A DNA stretch of 64,000 nucleotides from positions 124,001-188,000 of the forward strand of contig JAHGAU010000014.1 in the NCBI GenBank assembly GCA_019925105.1, written 5' to 3'. Source of the DNA: Niebla homalea. Taxonomy: Eukaryota; Ascomycota; Lecanoromycetes; Lecanorales; Ramalinaceae. Below are positions 32,573-43,486 of the stretch, in pieces. Below the pieces are notes generated by a model, which made no database searches, was not told the DNA's origin, and saw only the letters and a program-made list of their open reading frames with translations. Made by a program: the position numbers and the translations under genes. The first letter of the stretch is position 1, and every line of letters begins with the position of its first letter.

Positions 32573-33730
32573 AGGACTAAGTTAAAAGGAGGTAGGAGGC
32601 AGAAGGATGTCAAACGCCGGTCCTGACTATCAAGGTGACACGGCACTAGAGTTTGATTGACTACCGGCAGTAAGATTTGATCGTTGAGCCCAAACGTGGG
32701 TGGTAATATTTTGCAAGAAATGGGAAAAGAGACGTGATCGGATTTGGCCCTGGCCCACCCCGTTTCTTTCGCGTGGGCGCGGTCGGCCAGTCCCAGGCCG
32801 TTTCATCTTTAGTGCATGCCACATTTCGCATTTCGGGGCTTGCGCTTTGCTAAATAGGCAGCCTCTGAGCGTTCAGCGCAACCCCAGTCCAATCAAGATT
32901 CGAAGGCAAGCTCCGGGGGACCGATGTGGTAAAGCGATCTGCAAAGGCCTGCTGGAATAGGAGTTAATGGCCGTTGCTTGCATGCTTGGTTCTTTCGCAT
33001 GCAAGATTTGGTTGTGCATGGCATGGAAGATTTGAGTGGGCTTCATTCAGGCTCTTAGGTCATGAGATGCCTTTATGTGAATGACTGATGGACCACCATC
33101 TTATAATCATGTCTACAAAGCAAGTTGCTTATTGCTCTCATGGCTTCGCTCACGACCGCGTGGTTTAGACTATGATAATATGATATTCTCGAAATGAGTG
33201 TAAGTAGTTGGGTACAAAGACGAGATACTCTGCATAATACATTATGCAAGTCCACATCAGCAGTCAAGCACTATCAAACACAATTTGAGATTGCACGCGA
33301 CTCTCCAGATCCCTGCTACTGCCGCCGCCGGTGATGCATTGCCATCCAAGCATAGTATACGACCGAGGTGCGTACTCTCGTCGAGACTTGAAGTATTCCT
33401 CTTGCAATCACTGCTGCAGCCTGTATATTACATGTCGACTGCATCCTCTCCAACCTCTGCGGTGGTCCCTTCGATTCATAGCTGCTTCGCGCATCGTGAG
33501 CAGCATGGTGGATGGCGAGTTCTGATGGCGCCACGAAGGCACTGCTTGGCCCTGATGGTTCTTGTGCTTAGCACGCTCTGCGAGATGTACAGAAGCCATG
33601 CAGGATGCAAGCAGTCCTTGCTGTCTGCTTAGTCCTGTCATGTTGGGTTTTTGTGGTTCATATGATTCGAAAATGTTCATCAAAAGCACTGCGAGTCCAG
33701 AGTGCAGCAATCCATGTCGCGTCCATCAAC
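32573..33730. other. Intergenic, no gene seen
   Basis: 1.16 kb between two minus-strand genes. Frames up to 115 codons lie on both strands without motifs. It holds the 3' region of the UPF1 transcript and the promoter of the small membrane protein gene. Confidence 0.5.
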
Positions 33731-36700
33731 TCAGTCATAGCTGCCAATGCCGACCTGGCTGTTGAAGGTGGACACGCTGCGAGAGTCGTCTTCCCCATGT
33801 CGACCACCAGACTCAACATACCGTTTCAAACGATCCGACTGGCTGAGACTCGTCTGCTTCGCGTCATTGATGCTCAAACCGGCCAGGCTGACTCCACCCT
33901 TGCCATCAACCGTGCTGGCGGGGCCGTTGATGTCCGACTCGGTAGCTGCTACAGATTCGCCAGCCACACTCTCGGTCCCAGCCCGGCTCTTCCCACCATT
34001 CTGTCGGCGACCATTCAAAGTCGGCCAGGTATCTTGAAAGCCAGAGAACATCTGAGGATAGGTCGATGGCACTCCTACGCCACCCACGGACGACGAATGG
34101 AGGGAGGAAACATCGTCTGGGATATATCCAATGGCAGAGCCAGCATCACTATATTCTGGATGAGCGCCGTTGCGGCCACCATTCATCATGCCGTTATTCA
34201 TGTTCGACGCACGGTGGTAGGATGAAAATTGATAGCGCTGAGGGCCGCGATAGGTCTGCTTGGGTCGGCTGAACTGAAGTAGGGAGATCTGTAGATTGGA
34301 GAGGGGACCCTCAACGAGACAATTGCGCTCCTTGAAGTGGAGCAGTAGGTAGTGCCACAGTGGATGCTTGGAGAGGACTTTGGGGTTCCCCAGAATCACG
34401 AGACCGTACTTTGCACGTGTAAGTGCGACATTGAGACGGCGTGGATCGCTCAAGAATCCAATGCCTTGGTGATCATTGGATCGGACACAGGACAGCACAA
34501 TGAAGTCCTTCTCTCGCCCTTGGAAGGCATCGACTGAAGCAACCTCGATCTCCTTGTAATTCTCCTTCTTGAAGGTCCCATTGGCTTGCATTGAGCTGAC
34601 GACATAGCTGCGTTGACCCTCGTACGGCGTGATAATGCCGATGTCTTCTGGTCGTACGCCGGCCTTGAAGAAGCGGGTGATGATCTTCTCAACATTTGAT
34701 GCTTCCGTACGATTAAGATAAGACGTGCCCGAGGCCGAAATTTCCTCGTTGCCAAGATTAGACCAGAACATCATCGGTGCATCAATGACAGGCCAGGGAA
34801 AGTCGACGTCGCGACGAAGACGTTGTTGCATGGTCACACCGTTCTGCAGGGAGCCCTCATAGAACATGTTGGAAGGGAATTCCGAGAGACAGGGGTGCAT
34901 GCGGTACTGCACGTTAAGTCGGATTGGGGCACATCCCAAAATGACGAGTCGCTCGAATAGAGATTGATTCAATCCTGCCTTGGCAGCCTTCTTGTTCATG
35001 ATGACGGGCCCCAGTTGCTGGTGGTCACCAACGAGCACGACTTGCTTACAACCCAAGACCAAGGGGATCATGCACTCTGGCTCTGCTGACTGAGTCGACT
35101 CGTCAATCAAGACGGTGCGGAATTTGAAACGAGCGAGACGAGGATCCCCGGCACCAACACATGTGCAGCAGATGACATCGGCGTTGGTCAGAATTTCGCG
35201 CTCGGCATTACGAGTCAGCTGCTTGTACTTCTTCTCGTCCTGGCTGGACAATTCGCCCAACTCACTCTTGAGCTGGTTCAATTTGACGAGCTCGGTGTTG
35301 CTGTCGTTCATACGGACCTGCTCATGGAGCGAGAGAAAGCCCACAGGCGAGTCAACATCTTCACGGGACTTGGCTGTGACGCGCACAGTCTTGAGGCCTG
35401 TCCGATGGATTCTCTCGCAAAGTTGATCGACGGCCACGTTGGATGGAGCGCACACAAGGACCTGTCCGCCGTTGATCTTGTTGAGGTGGTAGATGATCGT
35501 GGCCGACGTCACTGTTTTGCCAGTACCCGGAGGACCTTGAATCAAACTCAGTGGCTTTTGGAGAACGCTCTTGACCGCGTTGATTTGACTGCCGTTGAGT
35601 TCTGGGAGCCCGGGTACGCTATATTTCTTGGGCATTTGCGTCTTCATGGGTGCAGCTGCTACTTCATGTCCGAGCAGACGATGGAAGATGTAGCCTGAGA
35701 CACTCATCTCATCCACAGCGAAGGTCTTCATGGCTAATTGCATTCGGTCGAAAGAGGTGGCCTTCCAGACATAATCTGCGCTGAAATTGTGTGTACACTC
35801 CGTCGGTACGCTCTTGTGATCGCCCTTGGCTCGGAGCTCAATGGTGACTTCATCGGACTGGTTGTTTGGGATTTTGATGACATAGCCAACGCCTTCCCAG
35901 GGTGACCGAAGCTCGCCCGTGTATTTGATCCTCATTTCATCTCCAACGGCAAGTTTGACGTCGCCCAACTCAAGCTTGGGCAGAGTGAAGCTTGCGAGAT
36001 GCTTGTTGTTCAGACCAAAATCCCATCGGATGATCAAGCCATCTTGCGATTGCGACTCTTTCAATTTACGATCATAGTCGGCCTCAATCTTGACTAGCGG
36101 CCCAAAGACGTTCTGGTACTGATAGGCGTCGTCGTAATGGAGGAGTACAGGTGCAGGCTCATCGTCTACTCCCGCACCCTTCTCCAGATCTGCCACCGTG
36201 GCCGCATTGTTCTCCTTCCACATCTCCTCCAGTTTGGCAATCATCTGTGGGCTGAGGTGGCGTGCCCTCAACTGCTCTTGATCTGAGGGTGGGGAGACAA
36301 GCCATGTGAGGAAGGATCGATCTTCGATCACGGGTTGCCATTTGGATGTATCCCAATTCATGTCTTTGGAAGATGGCATGGCGGCACAGGGTTGGCGACA
36401 CAGAAGTACAACCACAGTATCGGATTTTGCAGGGATGAATCCCAGCAAGAAGACATTCTTGGTGCCACAGTTGTAGCATTCAAGGACAGTATCACCCAGC
36501 GGAGAGCTTGGATGGAGCTGAACTTCCTTATGGCGAGCGCGGACAAGATGGTTGACAATATGGGAGGTAGATGTGTTGCTCCGAGCACTGCAGAACCACT
36601 TGCTACAGGCTAGACAACGAACAACAGAGCTTGGGTTGTGTATGCCACAGTAACTGATTGACGCAACATGTCAACGAGATGATGCAGCCTCTTCAGGTGT

Positions 36701-37011
36701 GGAATTACTCACGAGCATGCGTGCGGTGGCAACTCTTTCTCTTCCTCTGCATTTGGGCCTTGCTTGCCGTTGGCGCCATCCACGGGCACGCTGACCATGC
36801 TCTCGGTATCGTCATCCTCAAAATTCTCTGTACCCTCATCTTCATCATCATGGCGACGTCTTCTCGGTCCTCCCGTCAGGTTACCTCTACCGTATTCGCG
36901 GTCAAGAATGCTCTCGTCTGGGTCGATTGTAGATAGATCATCCCCAGCATTAATTGTAGAAGCAGAGTCGGATATGAGGTGATTGCCAAGATGAGTGAAA
37001 GCGCCTTCCAT
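33731..37011 (-). CDS. UPF1: UPF1/NAM7 RNA helicase (nonsense-mediated decay)
   Basis: ATP-dependent SF1 RNA helicase at the centre of nonsense-mediated mRNA decay, acting in the cytoplasm with UPF2, UPF3 and release factors. 1,073 residues from exons complement(36713..37011) and complement(33731..36653); the 59-bp intron (gtgagt...aatcag) falls in the Cys/His zinc domain, joining HACS to YCGIHNP. The CH domain continues [19 protein letters not shown] and [10 protein letters not shown]. Helicase signs are Walker A GPPGTGKT (about residue 480), IDESTQ (motif II), [32 protein letters not shown] and ALTRAKYG. The C-terminal 150 residues are Ser/Gly/Asn-rich with few SQ dipeptides. Length matches filamentous fungal UPF1. 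It faces IMP4 divergently over 468 bp. Near-certain identity. Confidence 0.97.
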
Positions 37012-37479
37012 GGCACTGCTGTCTGTTTGTAGCAGGGTAAAAGGCCGGAGTTGGAAGGGCTAAAGGACCAGTGTGGGTATCAGGATCGTACCTTGAGTGG
37101 ATGGAGGTAACAGCACAAAACGTACTACCTCGAGACCACTCGAGCTAGCGTAAAATGAACGTAGACAGAAGGAGTGTTGAGTGAAACTACAAGGAAGGGG
37201 TGATTAGTGACACGCTGTCGGTTGAATAGAGAGTGGAGACAATGTATGCTTCAGGCGGAGTTGTTGTTGTTGCAATCGCAAGGAGCATTTCGGCGTTTCT
37301 TCGGCACCGAAATCCGCCTCGCATTTCGCCCCTCATCTGCTCATCAGCCACAGCCACAGTGAAAATACTCAGAGCTTACAATTTCAGTACTTTCTCTCAT
37401 AGTCCACATTTCGCTGCTCAGTCAAGGAGATTGGATTGGAGGACATCCTCGAGAGCTATAAGCTCCAGGGAGCCTCATC
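37012..37479. promoter_or_regulatory. Bidirectional promoter region of UPF1 and IMP4
   Basis: A 468-bp spacer between two divergently transcribed housekeeping genes. It must contain both promoters and 5' UTRs. No clear TATA box stands out. A plus-strand frame at 37233-37505 covers part of it but is not needed, as the IMP4 start falls at 37480. Confidence 0.6.
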
Positions 37480-38424
37480 ATGATTGTAAGACACCTCCAA
37501 GATGATCTGTGGGCAACAACATTGGAGCTAATATGATCTACTTCAAAGAGAAGACAAGCCCGCCAGCGAAGGGACTACCTCTACCGCCGCGCACTCACCC
37601 TTAGAGAGGCCGAGACCGCTGAGAGGAGATCAAAGCTCAAGGCTTCACTCGCAACTGGAAAGCCTCTTGACCCGTCGATTGCCAACGACAAAGGATTAAG
37701 AGAGGACTACAAGTTCGACGAGACTGCGGAAGCCCATCGAGACATTGATGATGAGTATGCACATCTGTCGGGTATCATTGATCCAAGGCCTCTTGTGACC
37801 ACCTCTCGATCTCCATCAACACGCCTATCCGCTTTTGCCAAAGAGATCCGCTTGATATTACCAACGGCCATTCGACTCAATCGAGGGACATTGATTCTAC
37901 CGAACCTTGTCTCCTCGGCCAACGCTTCCTCCGTCACAGATCTGATCCTCCTCCACGAGCATCGAGGCGTACCGACAGCTCTGACGGTGTCGCACCTACC
38001 TCATGGCCCGACCGCCTCCTTCTCACTACACAACGTCCTTCTTCGACACGATCTTCCCAACTCGAGCAAAGGCACTGTCAGCGAGTCCTACCCTCACTTG
38101 ATATTCGAGAACTTCACTTCCCCGCTTGGCAAGCGAGTGGTACAGATCATGAAGCACCTGTTTCCACCTCGAGAGGCTGCCACTACCAACCAAAAGGTTG
38201 GCAGCAGGATTGTGACATTTAAAAATATCGAGGATAGCATTGAAGTCCGACATCATGTGTTTGTGCGAACTGGCTATCAAAGTGTAGAACTCGCCGAAGT
38301 TGGACCGCGAATGACCATGAGATTGTTCGAAATCAGAGGTGGCACGCTTGAGAACAAGAATGGCGACAACGAGTGGCATCTGAATCAGTATACCAGAACG
38401 AGCAAGAAGAAAGACTACCTGTAA
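37480..38424 (+). CDS. IMP4: IMP4, U3 snoRNP/SSU processome protein
   Basis: Brix-domain protein of the U3 snoRNP needed for 18S rRNA processing in the nucleolus, with MPP10 and IMP3. 293 residues. The first coding exon is only six bases (37480..37485, Met-Ile), then a 63-bp intron (gtaaga...ttcaaag) and exon 37549..38424. This start gives MI-RRQARQRRDYLYRR, the conserved IMP4 head; without it the gene would lack a Met. Then KLKASLATGKPLDPSIA, the Brix domain from about residue 85 (RSPSTRLSAFAKE, LNRG, DLILLHEHRGVP, ISHLPHGPTASFSL-like), YPHLIFENF and VRHHVFVRTGYQSVEL, and the end EWHLNQYTRTSKKKDYL. Length and ends match the family. Confidence 0.95.
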
Positions 38425-38762
38425 TGCAAACGCGCGATTTCCCGGACTGAAGTCTACTCTCAACCACTATGCATCAAATATGTCATGATCGAGCCTGAGA
38501 CCATTGGACTGCCCAGACCTCACTCTCTCATGCAGGGTGACAGATAATGTCCTTAATTTAAGACACGATTAGCGACAGCTGTAGAAAGGATTGGCTCGGG
38601 CGGAGCGGCAAACAAGAATCACATGGGGGCGACGCTCAGTGATCGCGCCAAATTCGCATCCACCACAGACCACCAGATTTGCTTTACCAAGGCTCATGGG
38701 TTCACTTGAGATGGGCTCGATCCTGATGTGTTTTATCAAAGTTTCTGGATGCGAGGGAAGAC
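38425..38762. other. Short intergenic region
   Basis: About 340 bp between two genes on the same strand. A 113-codon plus-strand frame spans part of it without features. Nothing else seen. Confidence 0.5.
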
Positions 38763-39706
38763 TTGATGATCATGAATCCATCAACGTTTCCCAAGTCAAC
38801 CTTACCAGCCACCTCAGCATTCGTCAACCTCACAGAATCAGTCGCAGGAGCGTTGCCGATTCCCATTGCCCCAACTTCACCAGATTTCGCCCAATGCAAT
38901 CGCCAATACGGCAACTTTCCATCTGTACCTGATGTGCTTAGTGCAGTCGGTGAGTGATCTGGACCGGCTTCCTTCATGGGTTGAATGATGCAGGACAGCC
39001 AAATATGTCGATGAGAGGTAGCATACGGCTAATGGGTATTCTTCAAGACCTCATGCCAGACGGAAATGTGCCTCAAATGTATCATATCGACAATCTCGAT
39101 GCGCCGAAGCACTTTCCGCTTACCATTACACATGGTGATGTTGTCATCACAGCCGATGTGACGGGTCCTTTCGACCGTGCGAGCATTCCTGCTCAATATC
39201 TGACCCCTGATGACATACGCGGCATGGCTGGGTACATATCAACAGCGTGCGTCTATACATATCTTAGCGGGCAGGCGAGCTATGGCGGCTTCGTTACCAG
39301 AGGGATCAGCGACTTGAAGGCTCATATCTTAGATACTAATGCTCAAGTCAACCAATATCCATATCCAGTCAGCACAGCATTCATCGTTCTCAGCATCACC
39401 CAGCGTCTTGTTGGCGATCCACAACCGGGCGCCACGGATCCCGTCATACCTACACTGATGCAGACGTGGGAGAATGCGGCAATCACACCAGGTATGAGCC
39501 CTACTCTTCGAGCGGAATACATGCGTCGCTCCCGGATTTTTTTGAGAGCGGCAGGACCGATGGGCATAAGAAGCTCCAGGAAGTGGTGGGACAATTTCGA
39601 TGGAGCACCAGCGAATGCGCTGCCCGCCAATCAGAACACCAACATTTCTTTGAACCAAGCAAATGAGGGAACAAGGGATGCGGACGACAGTGTCGATGTA
39701 GCCTAG
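38763..39706 (+). CDS. Protein of unknown function
   Basis: 299 residues from exons 38763..38949 and 38994..39706, joined by a 44-bp intron (gtgagt...atgcag) that makes AVGQPNMSMRG from the two frames. I do not recognise the family. The protein looks soluble, without signal peptide or membrane helix. Notable stretches are NRQYGNFPSVPDVLSAVGQ, the acidic middle DGNVPQMYHIDNLDAPKHF, VVITADVTGPFDRASIPAQY and RSRIFLRAAGPMGIRSSRKW. The C-terminal 45 residues are Asn/Asp-rich. Several Met codons precede the conserved-looking part (38763, 38766, 38772), so the start is uncertain by a few residues. Composition is ordinary for coding DNA, and the joined frame over 0.9 kb supports a real gene. Confidence 0.65.
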
Positions 39707-40633
39707 AGTAGCACAGTGACCTTCTGGAAATTCAAATGAATGATATTCTAGACCTGCAACCACTGCTACCAACGGTACATCACTGTCAAGATACAGATTA
39801 AGGGCAAAGGACTAAGGAGATTTTCAGCGAGGTATCTCATATCTAATCGATAATGCATACTACCTATTATTACCGGAGGCGAATGATCCACTTCTTTTCT
39901 TTTCTTTTCTCCCCAACAATTATTTCTTCCTCACTCTCATCCGTTTTTAAGCATCACCCTAGAACCCGTGCGAGCCTTTCATCGATACAACGAGAGGTAC
40001 AAAATGCTTTCTGATAGCGGATGGCGATCTGTTTGACTTCGACGCTTATTTACGGCGTTCCTGACCGAGCATCCTGTGGACTGTGATCCTATCGCCTTCC
40101 TCGACTGACTTTTTTCCCGCGCTGAGAGACTGAGCATGGAGAGTCCTCGGCTCCATCCGAATGGACCTGCCGTGCGAGATGCGACCAAATCCAACGCGTG
40201 GGGCCGGAGGGGCAACTTCTTCACATCTTGCCGGCTGCGTTCTTTGCTGTATAATCCCTTCAGTATATGTTTGATCATGCTTTGACCCGCACATTCGCTA
40301 CGCTCTCATTTCTGTGCTATGATTTTAATAATATCTCTATGCTGCGCATGATATTCCTAGCATTCCGCAAAAGCCTCGCCATTGATGATCGTCTCTGTTT
40401 GCAGCAGCGCCAATACTAATTTATAAGAATTTATTTAATAGTCCTTGGTCACAGGCAACAAGGAATCGCTCATTGACCAAAGAAAAGAATTGGGGGGGGT
40501 TTTTTGTTGAGACAATGGCAATGGACCAATAACGCAGCAAGTTGGCACTTGCCATCGCCCTTGGCTTATCCACAGCAGCAGACGGATCTTTTCAACATTC
40601 GGCAACTCTTCCGTACATATCATTGGTACCAGT
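39707..40633. other. Intergenic, no gene seen
   Basis: 0.93 kb. Minus-strand frames at 39,979-40,294 have no motif. A run of G then T at 40,491-40,506 and TTTTCTTTTCTTTTC at about 39,896-39,910 are simple repeats. It holds the promoter of the ThrE-like gene. Confidence 0.5.
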
Positions 40634-43486
40634 ATGGCATCTCCTAACCAAACACCCCACCTCTCGAGCCCAGGCCCTGAGCAAAGCTCTCATGATCATA
40701 GCACCGAGTCGAGCGCTCCACCATCTCGCAGTGGACCGAAAGCACCAAAAGAAAAGCATAGGGTTCAATGGAACCGCGGCGGCGATGTGTTGGACAGCCA
40801 GAACAAGAGAGGGAAATTCGAGCTACCTAGCGATAGTAGTTCGGAGGAAAACACGCGGGGCAAGCCTCCAAACACGTTGCTAGGACAGAGAACTGCCAAA
40901 GGGAAGAAGGCCGTCAAGGCTGGGTTCCAGGTTGGGGACACTTCAGACGAGGACGAAAAGGTGGATCAGAAGCAAAGCGGATTGACTCGAATTAAAACCC
41001 CAATGATGAAAATGAGGCCTGTAACCGGGGATGGCGCAGAAGAGGAGGAAGAGGAAGATGAGGAGGCCGAAGAAAATAAATATCACAATGAGGAGGGCTT
41101 GAGTAATTCGAATGAAGAAGGCAATGATCCAGATCTCATCCGTGTCCTTGCAAGCAAGGCCTTTTCCCAGCAATCAGCACAGCAGCGAGCGGAACGGTTG
41201 TCGAAGAATATCGGCACAAGGTCTGCACCCGGTTCAAGATCAGCAACGCCCGAACGAGAGCGGAAAAGGGAGAGAAAGGCATCAAGACTTACAAAAGTCC
41301 CTGCCCAATCACCACCTGCGTCTCCTCCAGCAAATGAGAAGCAAGCCCCACTAGATCTCAGCGATATCCCGCTGGAGAGGCTGGAATCGAAGCGGCACTA
41401 TGGCATTGAAGACGAGTCCGATGACGAATCCGATGAGCAGGATGGTAACAAGAGACCACACGAGACGACCAAGCGGAGATTTCTTTCTGCTGCTAGACGC
41501 TTAATGCAACACCACACCCAAAGAGATCCGCGGAAACGATTCAAGGTCCAAGACGACCCCGCTCTAAGATCCGGACAGACCACACCAATAGCTGAACGGG
41601 ATCCATATGACTACGTTCCAAGACCAAAGCAGTATCGAGAGGGGGTCCTGGGATCTATCTTGAAGCTCTACGATGAGCAAGGACTCGGGTCGGCGCTTGC
41701 CAATATACCTCAGGGAGCTGACGCCATTAATCGGTCTGCCTATCGTAGCCGGGGCTCTTCGACGTCTCTTCTCGACTTGACAGGTACCACAGGCTCTTCG
41801 ACACAGAGTGCCAACCAGGTTGCTTCACCGGAGTCTTCAAGTACAGCCAGTCCTGGCCGGACTACACCCAAAGACAAACCCCCGAAATGGTACAGTAATC
41901 CCAGACCACACTCGACTGGCTCCATTGCCAATCTCGTCAGCTCCTCGACCTCGCTCGCCCAGCCAAGCACATCCAAGCCCGGCACCAGTATTCGCCCAAC
42001 ACGCCCGAAACTCAAGCAGCGTCCGCTCTCCAGCCAAGCACTGGATACCATACTTGGCCGGCGCAAAGGGTCAGCAGCCGGAGACACCATTCGGATCCAG
42101 GTACACTTGGCAGGCAATCTGCAACGGAAAGCCTTCCTCCTTAGTATTTGCCGTGCTTTGATGGCGTATGGGGCGCCCACGCACAGGCTGGAGGAGTATA
42201 TGCGCATGAGCGCTAGAGTCTTGGAGGTCGATTCTCAATTTCTGTACATGCCCGGCTGTATGATCGTCTCCTTTGGTGACGCTGCCTGGCAGACAACAGA
42301 CGTACGCATTGTTCGCGTCGCTCAGGCGGTCAACCTGGGCAAGCTTTACGATACTCATGCCATCTACAAAGAAGTCATTCACGACATGATTGGCGTAGAA
42401 GAAGCCATCGATCGCCTTGACAAGATCAAAAACCGCCCCAACCGCTTCGGTCCCTGGGTCCTCGTATTGGTCTATGGCCTCGCATCTGCTTGCGTCGGAC
42501 CTTTCGCCTTTGGCGCCCGTCCCATCGATCTCCCTATCGCCTTCATCCTAGGTTGCTTGCTAGGCTTCATGCAATTGATTCTCGCCCCACGCTCCGAACT
42601 CTACGCCAACGTCTTCGAGATCTCCGCGGCGATCCTGACCTCGCTCATCGCCCGCGGCTTCGGCTCGATCAATCACGGCCAAATCTTCTGCTTCTCGGCC
42701 CTGGCCCAATCAGCCATCGCACTCATCCTTCCCGGCTACACTGTCCTCTGCGGTTCGCTGGAGCTGCAATCCAAGAACATCGTGGCCGGGTCGGTGAGGA
42801 TGGTCTACGCCATCATCTACTCATTATTCCTCGGCTTCGGCATCACCGTCGGCACCGCCATCTACGGGGCCATGGACAAGGACGCCACAAGCGCCACCAC
42901 CTGCACAACCACCTGGCCCTTCTGGTGGCAGATCATCTTCGTCTTACCCTTCACCCTGTGTCTAATCATTATCAACCACGGGAAATGGGACAAGATGCCG
43001 CCAATGCTGCTTCTGGCCATCACTGGATATGTCGTCAACCACTACTCCCAACGGGCATTCGCTTCCAACGCCCAGATTGCGCAGACGCTGGGCGCGCTGG
43101 CTATCGGTGTGTGCGCGAATCTCTACTCCAGAATCCGTCACGGCTTAGCCGCCGCTATCCTCCTCCCTGCCATCTTCGTGCAAGTCCCCAGCGGGCTTGC
43201 CGCATCGGGGAGTCTGATTAGCGGTGTCATTTCCGCAGATCAATTGACGAACCGCACAGGCGACGCTACTGCCGGCGGTGTTACGACCGTGAGCAATGGC
43301 AGTGAGGCAGCCGGCAGACTTGGAAGTGGAGCATCGGGAATGGGCGGCGTGGAGGTCAACAGCGCGGTCTTGAATGTGGGGTACAGCATGATTCAGATCG
43401 CGATTGGGATCACGGTGGGGTTGTTCATGAGCGCGTTGGTCGTTTATCCGTTTGGGAAGCGGAGGAGTGGGTTGTTCAGTTTTTAG
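40634..43486 (+). CDS. ThrE/PRM10-like membrane transporter
   Basis: Intronless, 950 residues. The first 430 or so are hydrophilic and probably disordered, with an acidic tract of Glu-rich sequence near residue 140 (EEEEEEDEEAEENKYHNEEG) and Ser/Pro-rich stretches. From about 475 on, RIQVHLAGNLQRKAFLLSICRA, YGAPTHRLEEYM and FLYMPGCMIVSF open a ThrE (DUF1212) domain, followed by about ten hydrophobic helices: GPWVLVLVYGLASACVGPFA, PIAFILGCLLGFMQLIL, and onward to the final MIQIAIGITVGLFMSALVV. This matches fungal proteins related to bacterial threonine/serine exporters and yeast pheromone-regulated PRM10. The substrate and membrane are not known from sequence. A long disordered head before the ThrE domain is common in fungi. 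No lesions. Confidence 0.88.
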   Translation: MASPNQTPHLSSPGPEQSSHDHSTESSAPPSRSGPKAPKEKHRVQWNRGGDVLDSQNKRGKFELPSDSSSEENTRGKPPNTLLGQRTAKGKKAVKAGFQVGDTSDEDEKVDQKQSGLTRIKTPMMKMRPVTGDGAEEEEEEDEEAEENKYHNEEGLSNSNEEGNDPDLIRVLASKAFSQQSAQQRAERLSKNIGTRSAPGSRSATPERERKRERKASRLTKVPAQSPPASPPANEKQAPLDLSDIPLERLESKRHYGIEDESDDESDEQDGNKRPHETTKRRFLSAARRLMQHHTQRDPRKRFKVQDDPALRSGQTTPIAERDPYDYVPRPKQYREGVLGSILKLYDEQGLGSALANIPQGADAINRSAYRSRGSSTSLLDLTGTTGSSTQSANQVASPESSSTASPGRTTPKDKPPKWYSNPRPHSTGSIANLVSSSTSLAQPSTSKPGTSIRPTRPKLKQRPLSSQALDTILGRRKGSAAGDTIRIQVHLAGNLQRKAFLLSICRALMAYGAPTHRLEEYMRMSARVLEVDSQFLYMPGCMIVSFGDAAWQTTDVRIVRVAQAVNLGKLYDTHAIYKEVIHDMIGVEEAIDRLDKIKNRPNRFGPWVLVLVYGLASACVGPFAFGARPIDLPIAFILGCLLGFMQLILAPRSELYANVFEISAAILTSLIARGFGSINHGQIFCFSALAQSAIALILPGYTVLCGSLELQSKNIVAGSVRMVYAIIYSLFLGFGITVGTAIYGAMDKDATSATTCTTTWPFWWQIIFVLPFTLCLIIINHGKWDKMPPMLLLAITGYVVNHYSQRAFASNAQIAQTLGALAIGVCANLYSRIRHGLAAAILLPAIFVQVPSGLAASGSLISGVISADQLTNRTGDATAGGVTTVSNGSEAAGRLGSGASGMGGVEVNSAVLNVGYSMIQIAIGITVGLFMSALVVYPFGKRRSGLFSF

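Noticed and set aside
33605..34225. 206-codon plus-strand frame
   Set aside because: Antisense to the UPF1 C-terminus.
42490..43221. 243-codon plus-strand Arg/His-rich frame
   Set aside because: Alternate-frame shadow of the ThrE-like membrane domain.
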